DNA of 64,000 nucleotides from Bradyrhizobium valentinum. GTDB lineage: Bacteria > Pseudomonadota > Alphaproteobacteria > Rhizobiales > Xanthobacteraceae. The stretch is taken from contig NZ_LLXX01000120.1 of assembly GCF_001440405.1 (NCBI RefSeq), positions 1 through 64,000 of the forward strand, given 5' to 3'. Numbering within the stretch: position 1 is the stretch's first letter; every line of letters begins with the position of its first letter. Below are positions 10,706-21,997 of this stretch, piece after piece. A program made the position numbers and the translations under genes. The notes beneath the pieces were generated by a model that was not told where the DNA came from, searched no databases, and was given only the letters and a program-made list of their open reading frames with translations.

Positions 10706-12127
10706 ATGAAAAAGACCTTCATGGGCGTGCGGTTGAAAAGATTGCGCGAGGAGCAGCGCCTGACGCAGGCGGCGCTTGCCGGCAAACTCGGGATATCGCT
10801 GAGCTACCTCAACCAACTGGAAAACAATCAGCGTCCACTCACCGTGCCGGTGCTGCTGGCGCTCAATTCGGTGTTCGGCCTTGACGTGCAGTCGTTCGCC
10901 GAGGGCGACGAAGCCCGCTTGATCTCGGACTTGCGCGAAGCGCTTGCGGATCCTTCGTTGGGTGAGACAATCGCTGTCGCCGAACTTCGCGAACTCGCGC
11001 AGAGCATGCCCGCGGTCGGGCGCGCGCTGGTCAATCTGAACCGCAAATATCGCCATGCCGCCGAGCAATATGCGGCGCTTTCCGCGCGGCTCGGCGAGGA
11101 CCGTCAGGCAACGGCGGCGGTTCTGGCGTCCACGCCGTTCGAGGAAGTCCGCGACTTCTTTTATCTGCAGCACAACCACATTGCCGAGCTCGACGATGCG
11201 GCGGAAGCGATCGCGGGCCGGATGGAATTGCCGATCGGGCGGATGACGCCGGGCCTGGTGTCGTATCTCGAAAGCCGGCATGGCGTGACTGTCCTGATCG
11301 ACGCAAGCGACGAGCTGGGATCGGGAACGCAGCGCCTGTTCGATGGCCGCACACGAACGCTGCGGCTGTCGCCAAGCCTTGATCCGGGCCAGCAGGCATT
11401 CCAGCTCGCGACGCAGATCGCCATTCTGGAACTGGACGAGGCGATCCGTTCGATCGTCGACAAGGCAAAGTTCACCAGCGACGAAGCGCGCGGCCTGGCC
11501 CGCATCGGGCTTGCGAATTATTTCGCCGGCGCGCTGATTTTGCCATACGCTGTTTTCCTCAACGAGGCGGAGCGATGCCGTTACGATATCGAATTGCTCA
11601 GTCACCGGTTCGGCGTGGGCTTTGAAACGATCTGTCACCGGCTCAGCACCCTGCAGCGCCATAATGCGCGGGGCGTGCCGTTCTTCTTCATCCGCGTCGA
11701 TCGCGCCGGAAATATATCGAAGCGGCAATCGGCGACCGACTTCCATTTTTCGCGGGTCGGTGGCACCTGTCCGCTGTGGAACGTTTATGAGGCCTTCGCC
11801 AACCCGGGGCGTATTCTGACGCAATTGGCGCGGATGCCTGATGAGCGAACCTATCTCTGGGTTGCCCGGACGGTGTCGCACGGCAGCGGAGGCTACGGAG
11901 CGCCCGCCAAGACGTTTGCCGTTGCCCTGGGATGTGATGTTCGCCATGCCGAGCGAATCATCTATTCGCAGGGCCTCAAGATCGATCCATCGCTGGCGAC
12001 GCCGATCGGCATGGGCTGCAAGGTGTGCGAACGGCCCGCTTGTCCGCAGCGGGCGTTTCCACCTGTTGGCCGGGCCCTTCGAATCGACGAGACGCGATCG
12101 CGCTTCGCGCCCTATGCCACGTCATGA
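10706..12127 (+). CDS. prpR: PrpR/RamB-like short-chain fatty-acid regulator (XRE-ImmA/IrrE-like)
   Basis: This 473-aa protein has an N-terminal XRE helix-turn-helix (residues about 8-62), a central domain of the ImmA/IrrE type that has lost the HExxH zinc motif (QLATQIAILEL where it is expected), and a C-terminal Cys-rich region ending GCKVCERPACPQ. This is the architecture of actinobacterial PrpR/RamB, which control propionate and glyoxylate genes; mycobacterial PrpR binds acyl-CoA and an Fe-S cluster. The gene is divergent from the thioesterase-prpDCB operon, so it very likely controls that operon. GAAGGTG precedes the ATG at 10706; the longer open frame has no better start. Confidence 0.85.
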   Translation: MKKTFMGVRLKRLREEQRLTQAALAGKLGISLSYLNQLENNQRPLTVPVLLALNSVFGLDVQSFAEGDEARLISDLREALADPSLGETIAVAELRELAQSMPAVGRALVNLNRKYRHAAEQYAALSARLGEDRQATAAVLASTPFEEVRDFFYLQHNHIAELDDAAEAIAGRMELPIGRMTPGLVSYLESRHGVTVLIDASDELGSGTQRLFDGRTRTLRLSPSLDPGQQAFQLATQIAILELDEAIRSIVDKAKFTSDEARGLARIGLANYFAGALILPYAVFLNEAERCRYDIELLSHRFGVGFETICHRLSTLQRHNARGVPFFFIRVDRAGNISKRQSATDFHFSRVGGTCPLWNVYEAFANPGRILTQLARMPDERTYLWVARTVSHGSGGYGAPAKTFAVALGCDVRHAERIIYSQGLKIDPSLATPIGMGCKVCERPACPQRAFPPVGRALRIDETRSRFAPYATS

Positions 12128-12250
12128 TCTCACATAGCCGGGATATCGGGGAAAACGGCTTTCACGCGGAGAAAGAATCGGCTCTTTCGTGTTCCCCATC
12201 CCTCTTGCGGATTTTTTTGGAAATTGCGGGCATCGATTCCCCCGGCCCCA

Positions 12251-12280
12251 TTGACACTCCGCTGCGAATAATACCAGATA
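12251..12280 (+). promoter_or_regulatory. Probable nrdAB promoter
   Basis: A perfect TTGACA (12251-12256) with the weak -10 candidates CCAGAT or CAGATA 17-18 nt downstream puts transcription start at the 5' edge of the riboswitch. The stretch 12128-12250 before it contains no other recognisable signal. Confidence 0.45.
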
Positions 12281-12295
12281 TAGGCGTCACGGCCC

Positions 12296-12472
12296 GCCAG
12301 ATCGCAAGATTTGGTGGCTAAGAGGGAAGCCGGTGTATCGCATGTTTTGCGAGAGTCCGGCGCTGCCCCCGCAACTGTAAGCAGTGAGTTGCTCCCGATT
12401 TCACGTCACTGATGCGGCCACGCATTGGGAAGACCGGGTGCAACGCTGACCTGCGAGCCAGGAGACCTGCCG
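12296..12472 (+). ncRNA. Cobalamin riboswitch upstream of nrdA
   Basis: The leader carries the ordered signatures of the cobalamin aptamer: AAGAGGGAAGCCGGTG near 12320-12335, GCTGCCCCCGCAACTGTAAGC near 12362-12382, the B12-box-like GTCACTG at 12405-12411, and GAGCCAGGAGACCTGCC ending near 12471. B12 should repress the downstream oxygen-dependent, B12-independent ribonucleotide reductase. The aptamer ends about 135 nt before the nrdA start. Confidence 0.94.
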
Positions 12473-12473
12473 C

Positions 12474-12513
12474 GACACCGAAAAAACGTCCACGGGCGGG
12501 GTGTCCCGGCGGT
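12474..12513 (+). promoter_or_regulatory. nrdA riboswitch expression platform with motif shared with metE
   Basis: The 28 nt at 12486-12513 match the metE leader (6161-6134, minus strand) at 26 positions. GACACC (12474-12479), directly after the aptamer, can pair with GGTGTC (12500-12505) inside the motif, giving a possible alternative stem. No U-run follows, so control could be at translation or by Rho. Confidence 0.55.
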
Positions 12514-12607
12514 CGCTTGCAGATTCATGCCGGTACCTTGCGCCGGGCATCCTATGCAGCGTCGCCTCAAGACATCCAGAGCCTCAACAACACTACGGGG
12601 TCTGCCG

Positions 12608-15526
<2,919 letters not shown>

Positions 15527-15552
15527 GCAGACAAGAAAAGAAGGAAATGACA

Positions 15553-16683
15553 ATGCTCGACTGGTCCGAACCCGCTGCGCCCTCGCGCCAGATGCCGCCC
15601 ACCGTGGTGGCCCAAACCATCGTTGTGGCCGATCAAACCGGCCTCGGCACCATCGACCGAAGCGGCGGCAGGGTATCCGTCGACGACAAGCGGATGATCA
15701 ACTGCCGCGCCGACGTCAATCAATTGCTGCCGCTGAAATACAAATGGGCATGGGAGAAATATCTCGCCGGCTGCAACAATCACTGGATGCCGACCGAAGT
15801 CTCGATGCAGGCCGACATCGCACTGTGGAAGTCGCGCGACGGCCTTACCGAGGACGAGCGCCGCGCCATCAAGCGCAATCTCGGCTTTTTCGCGGCCTCC
15901 GAAAGCCTCGTCGCCAACAACATCGTGCTGGCGATCTACCGCCATCTGACCAATCCGGAATGCCGGCAGTATCTGCTGCGGCAGTCCTTCGAGGAGGCCG
16001 TTCACACCCACACCTTCCAGTACATCGTCGAAAGCCTCGGCCTCGACGAGGGCGAGCTGTTCAACATGTACCGCGAGGTGCCGTCGATCACCGACAAGGC
16101 GGCCTGGGCGCTGAAACATACCCAGCATCTCGACGATCCCGATTTCAGGACCGGGACGCCGGAGGCCGACCAGGCGTTCCTGCGCGACCTCGTTGCCTTC
16201 TACGTCATCTTCGAGGGCATGTGGTTCTATACCGGGTTCGCCCAGATCCTCTCGCTCGGCCGCCGCAACAAGATGGTCGGGATCGCGGAGCAGTACCAAT
16301 ACATCCTGCGCGATGAATCGATTCATCTGAACTTCGGCATCGACGTCATCAACCAGATCAAGATCGAGAATCCGCATCTGTGGACCAAGGCGTTTCAGGA
16401 CGAAGTCCGCGCCATGGTGCGCGAGGCGGCTGAGCTAGAGGCGGCCTATGGGCGGGACACCATGCCGCGCGGCTTTCTCGGCCTGAATGCGGCGCTGTGC
16501 GAGAGCTATATGCACTTCATCGCCAACCGCCGCTGCGCGCAACTTGGGCTGGCGCGGGTGTTTGATGAAGCCGAGAATCCGTTTCCCTGGATGTCGGAGG
16601 CGATGGACCTGAAGAAGGAGAAGAACTTCTTCGAGACACGGGTGATCGAGTATCAGAACGGCGGTGCGCTGAGCTGGGAGTAG
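15553..16683 (+). CDS. nrdB: Ribonucleotide reductase small (beta) subunit, class Ic-like with Phe at the radical site
   Basis: The small subunit houses the dinuclear metal cofactor that starts the radical chain. In the 376-aa product the metal ligands are E117, E148, H151, E221, E255 and H258. The position of the tyrosyl radical (Tyr four residues after the first ligand His) is F155 in EEAVHTHTF. The same Phe and a Glu as first ligand are found in the Chlamydia class Ic enzyme, which uses Mn(IV)/Fe(III) instead of a tyrosyl radical; I infer the same here. ATG 15553 was chosen because AAGGA lies 7 nt upstream; ATG 15547 is too close to it. Controlled with nrdA by the cobalamin riboswitch. Confidence 0.93.
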   Translation: MLDWSEPAAPSRQMPPTVVAQTIVVADQTGLGTIDRSGGRVSVDDKRMINCRADVNQLLPLKYKWAWEKYLAGCNNHWMPTEVSMQADIALWKSRDGLTEDERRAIKRNLGFFAASESLVANNIVLAIYRHLTNPECRQYLLRQSFEEAVHTHTFQYIVESLGLDEGELFNMYREVPSITDKAAWALKHTQHLDDPDFRTGTPEADQAFLRDLVAFYVIFEGMWFYTGFAQILSLGRRNKMVGIAEQYQYILRDESIHLNFGIDVINQIKIENPHLWTKAFQDEVRAMVREAAELEAAYGRDTMPRGFLGLNAALCESYMHFIANRRCAQLGLARVFDEAENPFPWMSEAMDLKKEKNFFETRVIEYQNGGALSWE

Positions 16684-16706
16684 AGGGATTGCTGTATGCC
16701 CAAACG

Positions 16707-16825
16707 GTCGTCCCTGCGAACGCAGGGACCCATACCGCGTAATCCATCAATGAGGCACTGCGGGAGACGCCGACCTGAAGCAACCAGCATCGGTGGTTAT
16801 GGGTCCCTGCGTTCGCAGGGACGAC
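16707..16825. repeat. Interspersed repeat, GTCGTCCCTGCG family, copy 1
   Basis: The element begins GTCGTCCCTGCGAACGCAGG and ends with the near-perfect inverse (TATGGGTCCCTGCGTTCGC to GACGAC). A second copy lies at 61300-61420 with different middle sequence. It fills the gap between nrdB and the next gene. Confidence 0.8.
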
Positions 16826-16935
16826 GGGAAAAACCGCCGTTGCCGCGCTAAAACTTAAGATTTCCTCAATTCAGTCCGGCCTATTGCTTTGGGGTGTGCG
16901 CGTTCGAACAGGACGCGCCCAGGCAAGGACCGCGC

Positions 16936-18159
16936 ATGACCGCCTCTCTTTCCACTCTCAGGACCGCACGCGAGCCAGCCCCGATTCCCGAGTGGCTCGT
17001 GAAGGTGTGCTTTGCGCTGGCGCTGGCCAATTTGGCCCTTTGCCCGGTGGCCTATTTCTCGAGCTGGTGGATTTACGATCCGAAGGGCATCGGCATTCCG
17101 ACTGATTTCATCAACGTCTGGGCGGCCGGCCGCCTGGTGCTCGATGGCGTTCCCGCGCAGGCCTATGATTGGGATATCCAGAAGCAGATCGAGGTTGCCA
17201 AGCTCGGTCAGGATTTCGTTGGCTATTTTGCCTGGCACTATCCGCCGCCATTCCTGTTCGTCGCATCGCTGCTGGCGATGCTGCCCTTTTCGGTGGGCTA
17301 TGCCGGCTGGGTGTATGTCAGCCTGCTGCCCTATCTCGCCGTCATGCGCGCGATCGTCGGCCACAATTTCGGCCTTCTGCTCGCGCTCGCCATTCCGACT
17401 GTGATCGTCAATTCCTATGTCGGGCAGAACGGATTCCTCACCGCGGCGCTGATCGGCGGCACGCTCTATTTGATCCCGATACGGCCGGTCCTCGCCGGCA
17501 TCTGCTTGGGACTGCTGACCTACAAGCCGCAATACGGGTTGCTGTTTCCGGTCGTGCTGATCGCGGCCGGGCATTGGCGCGTGTTCATTAGCGCCGCCGT
17601 AACGGCGGTGGTGCTGGCCACAGCTTCCTGGCTCGCCTTCGGCATCGAAAGCTGGCTGGCGTTCTTCCACTGGATGCCGAGATTCTCGCAAGCCTTCCTG
17701 ACCGAGGGCAAGGCGACATGGTGGAAGCTGCAAAGCATCTTCTCGATGGTGCGTTACTTCGGCGGCAGCGAGCCGCTTGGCTGGGCATTCCAGTGGGTTC
17801 TCACTGCTTCCGTCGCCGTGGTGCTGGCGCTGATGTGGCGAAGCCGCGTGCCCTACACGATGAAAGCCGCGGCACTTGCCGCCGGTACGCTGCTGACCAC
17901 GCCCTATCTCTTCATGTACGACATGATGGTACTGGCGATCCCGATCGGCTTCCTGGTCCGCGCCGGACTGAAGACCGGTTTTCGCGCCTACGAGCTTCCG
18001 GCGCTGGGCACCGTCGTCGCCCTCATCGTCTGCTACATGTTCACGGGTATTCCGACGGGCCTCGGCGCCACGCTGGTGGTGGCCGCGCTGATCCTGCGCC
18101 GGGCGAGGTCGTGGTGGCGGCATGAGCCGGTGCCGAAGCTCGTCGCGGCAGGGGCCTGA
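16936..18159 (+). CDS. GT87 family membrane glycosyltransferase (DUF2029)
   Basis: The 407-aa polytopic protein has about nine to ten membrane helices and looks like the GT-C fold family GT87, polyprenyl-phosphate-dependent mannosyl or arabinofuranosyl transferases. The early periplasmic loop with FINVWAAGRLVLDG and later HYPPP (residues about 95-100) is typical of this family. The acceptor cannot be told from the sequence. AAGGA lies a few bases before the ATG at 16936, which was preferred over an upstream in-frame start. It stands alone, downstream of a repeat and convergent with the esterase gene, so the context gives no pathway. Confidence 0.75.
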   Translation: MTASLSTLRTAREPAPIPEWLVKVCFALALANLALCPVAYFSSWWIYDPKGIGIPTDFINVWAAGRLVLDGVPAQAYDWDIQKQIEVAKLGQDFVGYFAWHYPPPFLFVASLLAMLPFSVGYAGWVYVSLLPYLAVMRAIVGHNFGLLLALAIPTVIVNSYVGQNGFLTAALIGGTLYLIPIRPVLAGICLGLLTYKPQYGLLFPVVLIAAGHWRVFISAAVTAVVLATASWLAFGIESWLAFFHWMPRFSQAFLTEGKATWWKLQSIFSMVRYFGGSEPLGWAFQWVLTASVAVVLALMWRSRVPYTMKAAALAAGTLLTTPYLFMYDMMVLAIPIGFLVRAGLKTGFRAYELPALGTVVALIVCYMFTGIPTGLGATLVVAALILRRARSWWRHEPVPKLVAAGA

Positions 18160-18216
18160 ATCACGCGAGATGATGGCGGCGCGGTCGCACGCGGGTCGCT
18201 TGAAAACCACTGCTCG

Positions 18217-19071
18217 CTATTTGATGAACGCCGCCCACAGTGCAGCATTCGCAAGCGTGCCGGCCTCGTTCATGTGGCAGCCGTCAGGACTGCGGCCTTC
18301 ATTTCCGATCGTGTCGGTGTCGGGCCCCAGGCGGATGTTCAGTGCTTCATCGACGGCAGATAGTTGACCGGCACGTACCGCAGCCATGTTCTTCGGCGCG
18401 ACGTAATCGCATTTTGCGCTGCGTGACAGATAGAAGGGCGCATCGAAACCGGCCGCGCGAAATCGTTTCACAAGCTGACGCAACAGCGAAGCATATTGTT
18501 CGGCTGACGTCGTCGATGTCGCGTCCGTTTCCCCTTGCTGGAACAGAATATGTGTCGGCGTTAATCCGGCTGCCTTCAGCTTCGAGATGCCGTTGGTGGT
18601 CAGAACCGCTCCCTCGTTGTTCAGGAAGAAGAGCGAAGCGCCGCCCCTGGCGAGCGGCGCTAGGATCACGCGATCGTAGCGCCCGGATTGGATCAGGATG
18701 TCGCCGAGCCGCGTTGCAAAGCTCCCGCCCAAGCCGTCGGCGCCCAGCAGCGGATCGACTGCGGCGAAGCATTTGCCGGTCGCGGGATCGAAATTGTCGA
18801 CGGCTTCGCGCGCCGAGTGTCGGGCGCTTCCGAAGTTGGCCGCGTTGCTCTGGCCATGCACGACGATGATGGCCGTTCGCGCAGATGCGGCGGCGCACGG
18901 TCGCTCGTCTCGCGCTGGCAGCGCCGTTGCGGCCAAATCGACGTGGGGAGTGGCAGGGGTCAGGAGCTTGTAGCCGACAGCGCCGATCAGCACGCCACCA
19001 ATCAGGAACGTCACCTTACGCCGCAATGAATAGTCTCCGGATAGTTTGGTTCTCGTCGAAGCCCGGGGCAT
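18217..19071 (-). CDS. Membrane-anchored SGNH-type esterase (SASA/DUF303-like)
   Basis: The 284-aa product has one N-terminal membrane segment (residues about 20-38) and then an SGNH hydrolase domain facing the periplasm. The nucleophile block is VVHGQSNAANFG (about residues 70-81), a later block is QQGETDA, and the catalytic Asp-His pair is likely in DGCHMNEAG near the C-terminus. This is the pattern of sialate O-acetylesterase-like carbohydrate esterases, so it may deacetylate an extracellular polysaccharide. The neighbouring GT87 gene is convergent, not cotranscribed. No clear ribosome-binding site decides the start. Confidence 0.7.
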   Translation of the reverse strand: MPRASTRTKLSGDYSLRRKVTFLIGGVLIGAVGYKLLTPATPHVDLAATALPARDERPCAAASARTAIIVVHGQSNAANFGSARHSAREAVDNFDPATGKCFAAVDPLLGADGLGGSFATRLGDILIQSGRYDRVILAPLARGGASLFFLNNEGAVLTTNGISKLKAAGLTPTHILFQQGETDATSTTSAEQYASLLRQLVKRFRAAGFDAPFYLSRSAKCDYVAPKNMAAVRAGQLSAVDEALNIRLGPDTDTIGNEGRSPDGCHMNEAGTLANAALWAAFIK

Positions 19072-19312
19072 CCCGCGGTGGCCGCATGCAGGGCAGGGCG
19101 CACAATCGGAGGCTGCCCTCGATACAGGCTAGCGGATCGGCGTTGCGATCCTGTTAACGGTTCGGAAAGTCTTGAAACCGTCTTGTCATCAGTCGTGAAT
19201 AGTTGTTCACTTCTTCAAGGCGATGAGTGCGCTTATCGCTCAAGACATTGAAGGTGTGCGCGTTCTGGCAGGCTCCACGGGGCCCGAGGGCGCGCCGGGG
19301 ACGGAACGCGCC

Positions 19313-19987
19313 ATGGTGTATCGGCGAACCCATCAGGTCGTAAAGCGGCTGGCGGCGCGGCGTAGCGCGATTCTGGCGGCGGCAAGGGACGCTGCGGCCG
19401 AGGGCGGCATGGCGGCGGTGCAGATTGCCCCCGTTGCGGTCCGCGCCAATGTCGCGGCCGGCACCGTCTACCGTTACTTCCCCTCCAAGGCGGAGCTGAT
19501 TTCCGAACTGATCGCCGAGGTCTCGCGCGACGAACTGGCCGCGATCCGCCGTGCGGCGGATGCCGCTCCGGGGCCGTCCTCGGCGCTGGCCGCCGCCGTC
19601 ACCACGGTTGCCGTGCATGTGCTGTCGCAGCGCAAGCTCGCCTGGGGCATTCTGGCCGAACCTGTCGATGTCGACGTCTCGGTGTCGCGGCTCGCCAGCC
19701 GCCGCGAAATCTCCGGCGAGATTGCTGCCAGAATCGATGCCGCGGTGCGCGCCGGACATCTCCCCGCTCAGGACACGGCGCTCGCCGCCACCGCGCTGCT
19801 CGGCGCGCTGCATGAATCGCTGGTCGGTCCCCTGGCGCCCGAGAATCTGGATGACCCCGCGAGGCTGCGCGACGCCGTGCAAACCGTCACATTGTTGGCG
19901 CTGCGTGCCGTCGGCGTGATGGATGCCCGTGCCCGTGGCCTCGTGGTGCAGGCGGTGCTGCCGGCGAAGGCGCTGGTCGGGGCGTAG
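19313..19987 (+). CDS. TetR family transcriptional regulator
   Basis: The N-terminal helix-turn-helix is clear (AAVQIAPVAVRANVAAGTVYRYFPSK in two pieces, residues about 32-57), with the GTVYRYF recognition-helix end typical of TetR/AcrR proteins; the rest is the helical ligand-binding domain. With the start at 19313 the protein is 224 aa. A longer form from 19223 is possible, but GGA 7 nt before 19313 and the usual short tail before the TetR domain favour the downstream start. The next gene on the strand is an OsmC-like protein 93 bp away, possibly a target. The ligand is unknown. Confidence 0.85.
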   Translation: MVYRRTHQVVKRLAARRSAILAAARDAAAEGGMAAVQIAPVAVRANVAAGTVYRYFPSKAELISELIAEVSRDELAAIRRAADAAPGPSSALAAAVTTVAVHVLSQRKLAWGILAEPVDVDVSVSRLASRREISGEIAARIDAAVRAGHLPAQDTALAATALLGALHESLVGPLAPENLDDPARLRDAVQTVTLLALRAVGVMDARARGLVVQAVLPAKALVGA

Positions 19988-20080
19988 AAACTTCCATCCT
20001 GTTCGCGACACGACTTTGTCGCAACCATTTGCCACGCTGCGGCTTATCGACCGGTTCAACCCGTGATCAGGAGGCATGCG

Positions 20081-20506
20081 ATGACGACGACATCAGGATC
20101 GGCCAAATGGCAGGGCGGCATCAAGGACGGCAAGGGCGCGATCTCGACCCAAAGCGGCGCGCTGAAAGATTATCCTTACGGCTTTTCCAGCCGCTTCGAG
20201 GGTAAGCCCGGCTCCAACCCGGAAGAACTGATCGGCGCCGCGCACGCCGCCTGCTTCACCATGGCGCTGTCGTTGATTTTGGGAGAAGCCAAGCTCACCG
20301 CCGAACACATGGAAACCAAGGCCGACGTCACGCTGGAAAAACAGGGCGATGGCTTTGCCATCACCTCGGTTCATCTGACGTTGAATGCGAAGATCCCGGG
20401 CGCGGAGAAGGCGACGTTCGAGGAACTGGCTGATAAGGCCAAGGCCGGTTGCCCGGTGTCGAAACTGCTCAACACCAAGATCACGCTGGACGCGACGTTG
20501 CAGTAG
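20081..20506 (+). CDS. osmC: OsmC/Ohr-type peroxiredoxin-like protein
   Basis: The 141-aa protein has the OsmC fold with the two conserved active cysteines: C58 in HAACFTMALS and C124 in AGCPVSKLL. OsmC enzymes reduce organic and hydrogen peroxides through these thiols, in the cytoplasm and as dimers. AGGAGG 6 nt before ATG 20081 fixes the start. It follows the TetR gene on the same strand, and its 3' end faces pyk across a repeat that may serve as terminator for both. Confidence 0.9.
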   Translation: MTTTSGSAKWQGGIKDGKGAISTQSGALKDYPYGFSSRFEGKPGSNPEELIGAAHAACFTMALSLILGEAKLTAEHMETKADVTLEKQGDGFAITSVHLTLNAKIPGAEKATFEELADKAKAGCPVSKLLNTKITLDATLQ

Positions 20507-20510
20507 TTCA

Positions 20511-20554
20511 CCGTCATTCCGGGTTCGATGCTTCGCGCCGCCCCGGAATGACGG
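20511..20554. repeat. Interspersed repeat, CCGTCATTCCGGG family, copy 1
   Basis: A 13-bp perfect inverted repeat (20511-20523 and 20542-20554) sits between the convergent osmC and pyk stop codons. It probably folds as a bidirectional terminator-like hairpin. Copies 2 and 3 are at 23091-23175 and 59426-59532. Confidence 0.8.
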
Positions 20555-20560
20555 GGCCGG

Positions 20561-21997
20561 TCACTTCTCCGGCTTGCCTTCCCCACCGACAGTGGCGATA
20601 CGCACCATGTTGGTGGTGCCGGGGATGCGAAGCGGCACACCGGCGACGATGATCACGCGCTGGCCTGCGTTGGCGAAGCCGTCACGAAACGCGATCGAGC
20701 CGGCGCGGTCAACCATGTCGTCCTGGTCGTGCGCATCTTCCGCCACCACGCAATGCACGCCCCAGACGACCGACAATTTGCGGCCGGTCGCAAGGTTCGG
20801 CGTGATCGCCACCACCGGCAGCTTCGGCCGCTCGCGGGCCACGCGGATCGCCGTGGAGCCCGATGAGGTCCAGCAGATGATCGCCGATAATTCCAGCGTC
20901 TCGGCAATCTGCCGCGCGGCGTCCGCGATGGCGTCGCCGACCGTATTCTCCGGGTCGGGCCGCTGCGCCGACAGCACCGAGCGATAGGTTGGGTCGCGCT
21001 CTACTTCCTCGCCGATGCGGTTCATGGTCGAAACCGCTTCGACGGGAAATTTGCCGGCGGCAGACTCGGCCGACAGCATGATGGCATCGGCGCCTTCATA
21101 GACGGCGGTTGCGACGTCGGAGACTTCGGCGCGCGTCGGCACCGGCGCCTGGATCATCGATTCCAGCATCTGGGTAGCAATCACCACCGGCTTGCCGGCG
21201 CGGCGCGCCATCCGCGTCATTTGCTTCTGCAGGCTCGGCACGCGCTCCAGCGGCAACTCGACGCCGAGGTCGCCGCGCGCCACCATCAGCGCGTCGGAAG
21301 CGTCGATAATTTCGGCGAGCCGGTCGATCGCCTGCGGCTTCTCGATCTTGGCCATGACAGCGGCGCGGCCGCGGATCATCCGTTTGGCTTCGTTGACGTC
21401 CTCGGCGCGCTGCACGAAGGAGAGCGCGATCCAGTCGACCCCGGTCACCAGCGCCGCTTCCAGATCGGCGCGGTCCTTCGGCGTCATCGCCGATACCGGC
21501 AGATCCGTATCGGGCAGGCTGACGCCCTTGCGGTCTGACATCTTGCCGCCGATCACCACCCGCGTCACCGCGCGTTCGCTCGAAGTCTCTTCGGCGATCA
21601 GGCGCACCTTGCCGTCGTCGAGCAGCAGCGCATGGCCCGGCCGAAGCGCTGCGAGAATTTCCGGATGCGGCAACTGCACGCGGTTATTGTCGCCGGGTGT
21701 CTTGTCGGAATCGAGCACGAAGCTCTGGCCGTTCTTGAGCTGGGTCGAACCTTCGGCGAAGGCGCCGAGCCGCAGCTTCGGTCCCTGCAGGTCGACCAGG
21801 ATGCCGATCGGACGGCCGTAGCTACTCTCGACATTGCGGATAGTATTGACCAGCTCGCGCATCTTGTCGTGCGGGGTGTGGCTCATATTGATGCGGAACA
21901 CGTCCGCGCCGGCCTCGAACAGCTTCCGGATCATCGCGCTGTCTGACGATGCCGGTCCGAGGGTCGCGAGAATCTTGATACGACGGAGCCGTCTCAT
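20561..21997 (-). CDS. pyk: Pyruvate kinase
   Basis: Pyruvate kinase converts phosphoenolpyruvate and ADP to pyruvate and ATP. The 478-aa protein has FRINMSH (residues about 33-39), AKIEKPQAI with the catalytic Lys, and MVARGDLGVELP, the pyruvate kinase signature, in the barrel; the C-terminal allosteric domain is complete. The ATG at 21997 overlaps the TGA of the upstream DUF1036 gene (ATGA), indicating translational coupling. A longer open frame upstream lies in the DUF1036 gene and was rejected. Confidence 0.96.
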   Translation of the reverse strand: MRRLRRIKILATLGPASSDSAMIRKLFEAGADVFRINMSHTPHDKMRELVNTIRNVESSYGRPIGILVDLQGPKLRLGAFAEGSTQLKNGQSFVLDSDKTPGDNNRVQLPHPEILAALRPGHALLLDDGKVRLIAEETSSERAVTRVVIGGKMSDRKGVSLPDTDLPVSAMTPKDRADLEAALVTGVDWIALSFVQRAEDVNEAKRMIRGRAAVMAKIEKPQAIDRLAEIIDASDALMVARGDLGVELPLERVPSLQKQMTRMARRAGKPVVIATQMLESMIQAPVPTRAEVSDVATAVYEGADAIMLSAESAAGKFPVEAVSTMNRIGEEVERDPTYRSVLSAQRPDPENTVGDAIADAARQIAETLELSAIICWTSSGSTAIRVARERPKLPVVAITPNLATGRKLSVVWGVHCVVAEDAHDQDDMVDRAGSIAFRDGFANAGQRVIIVAGVPLRIPGTTNMVRIATVGGEGKPEK

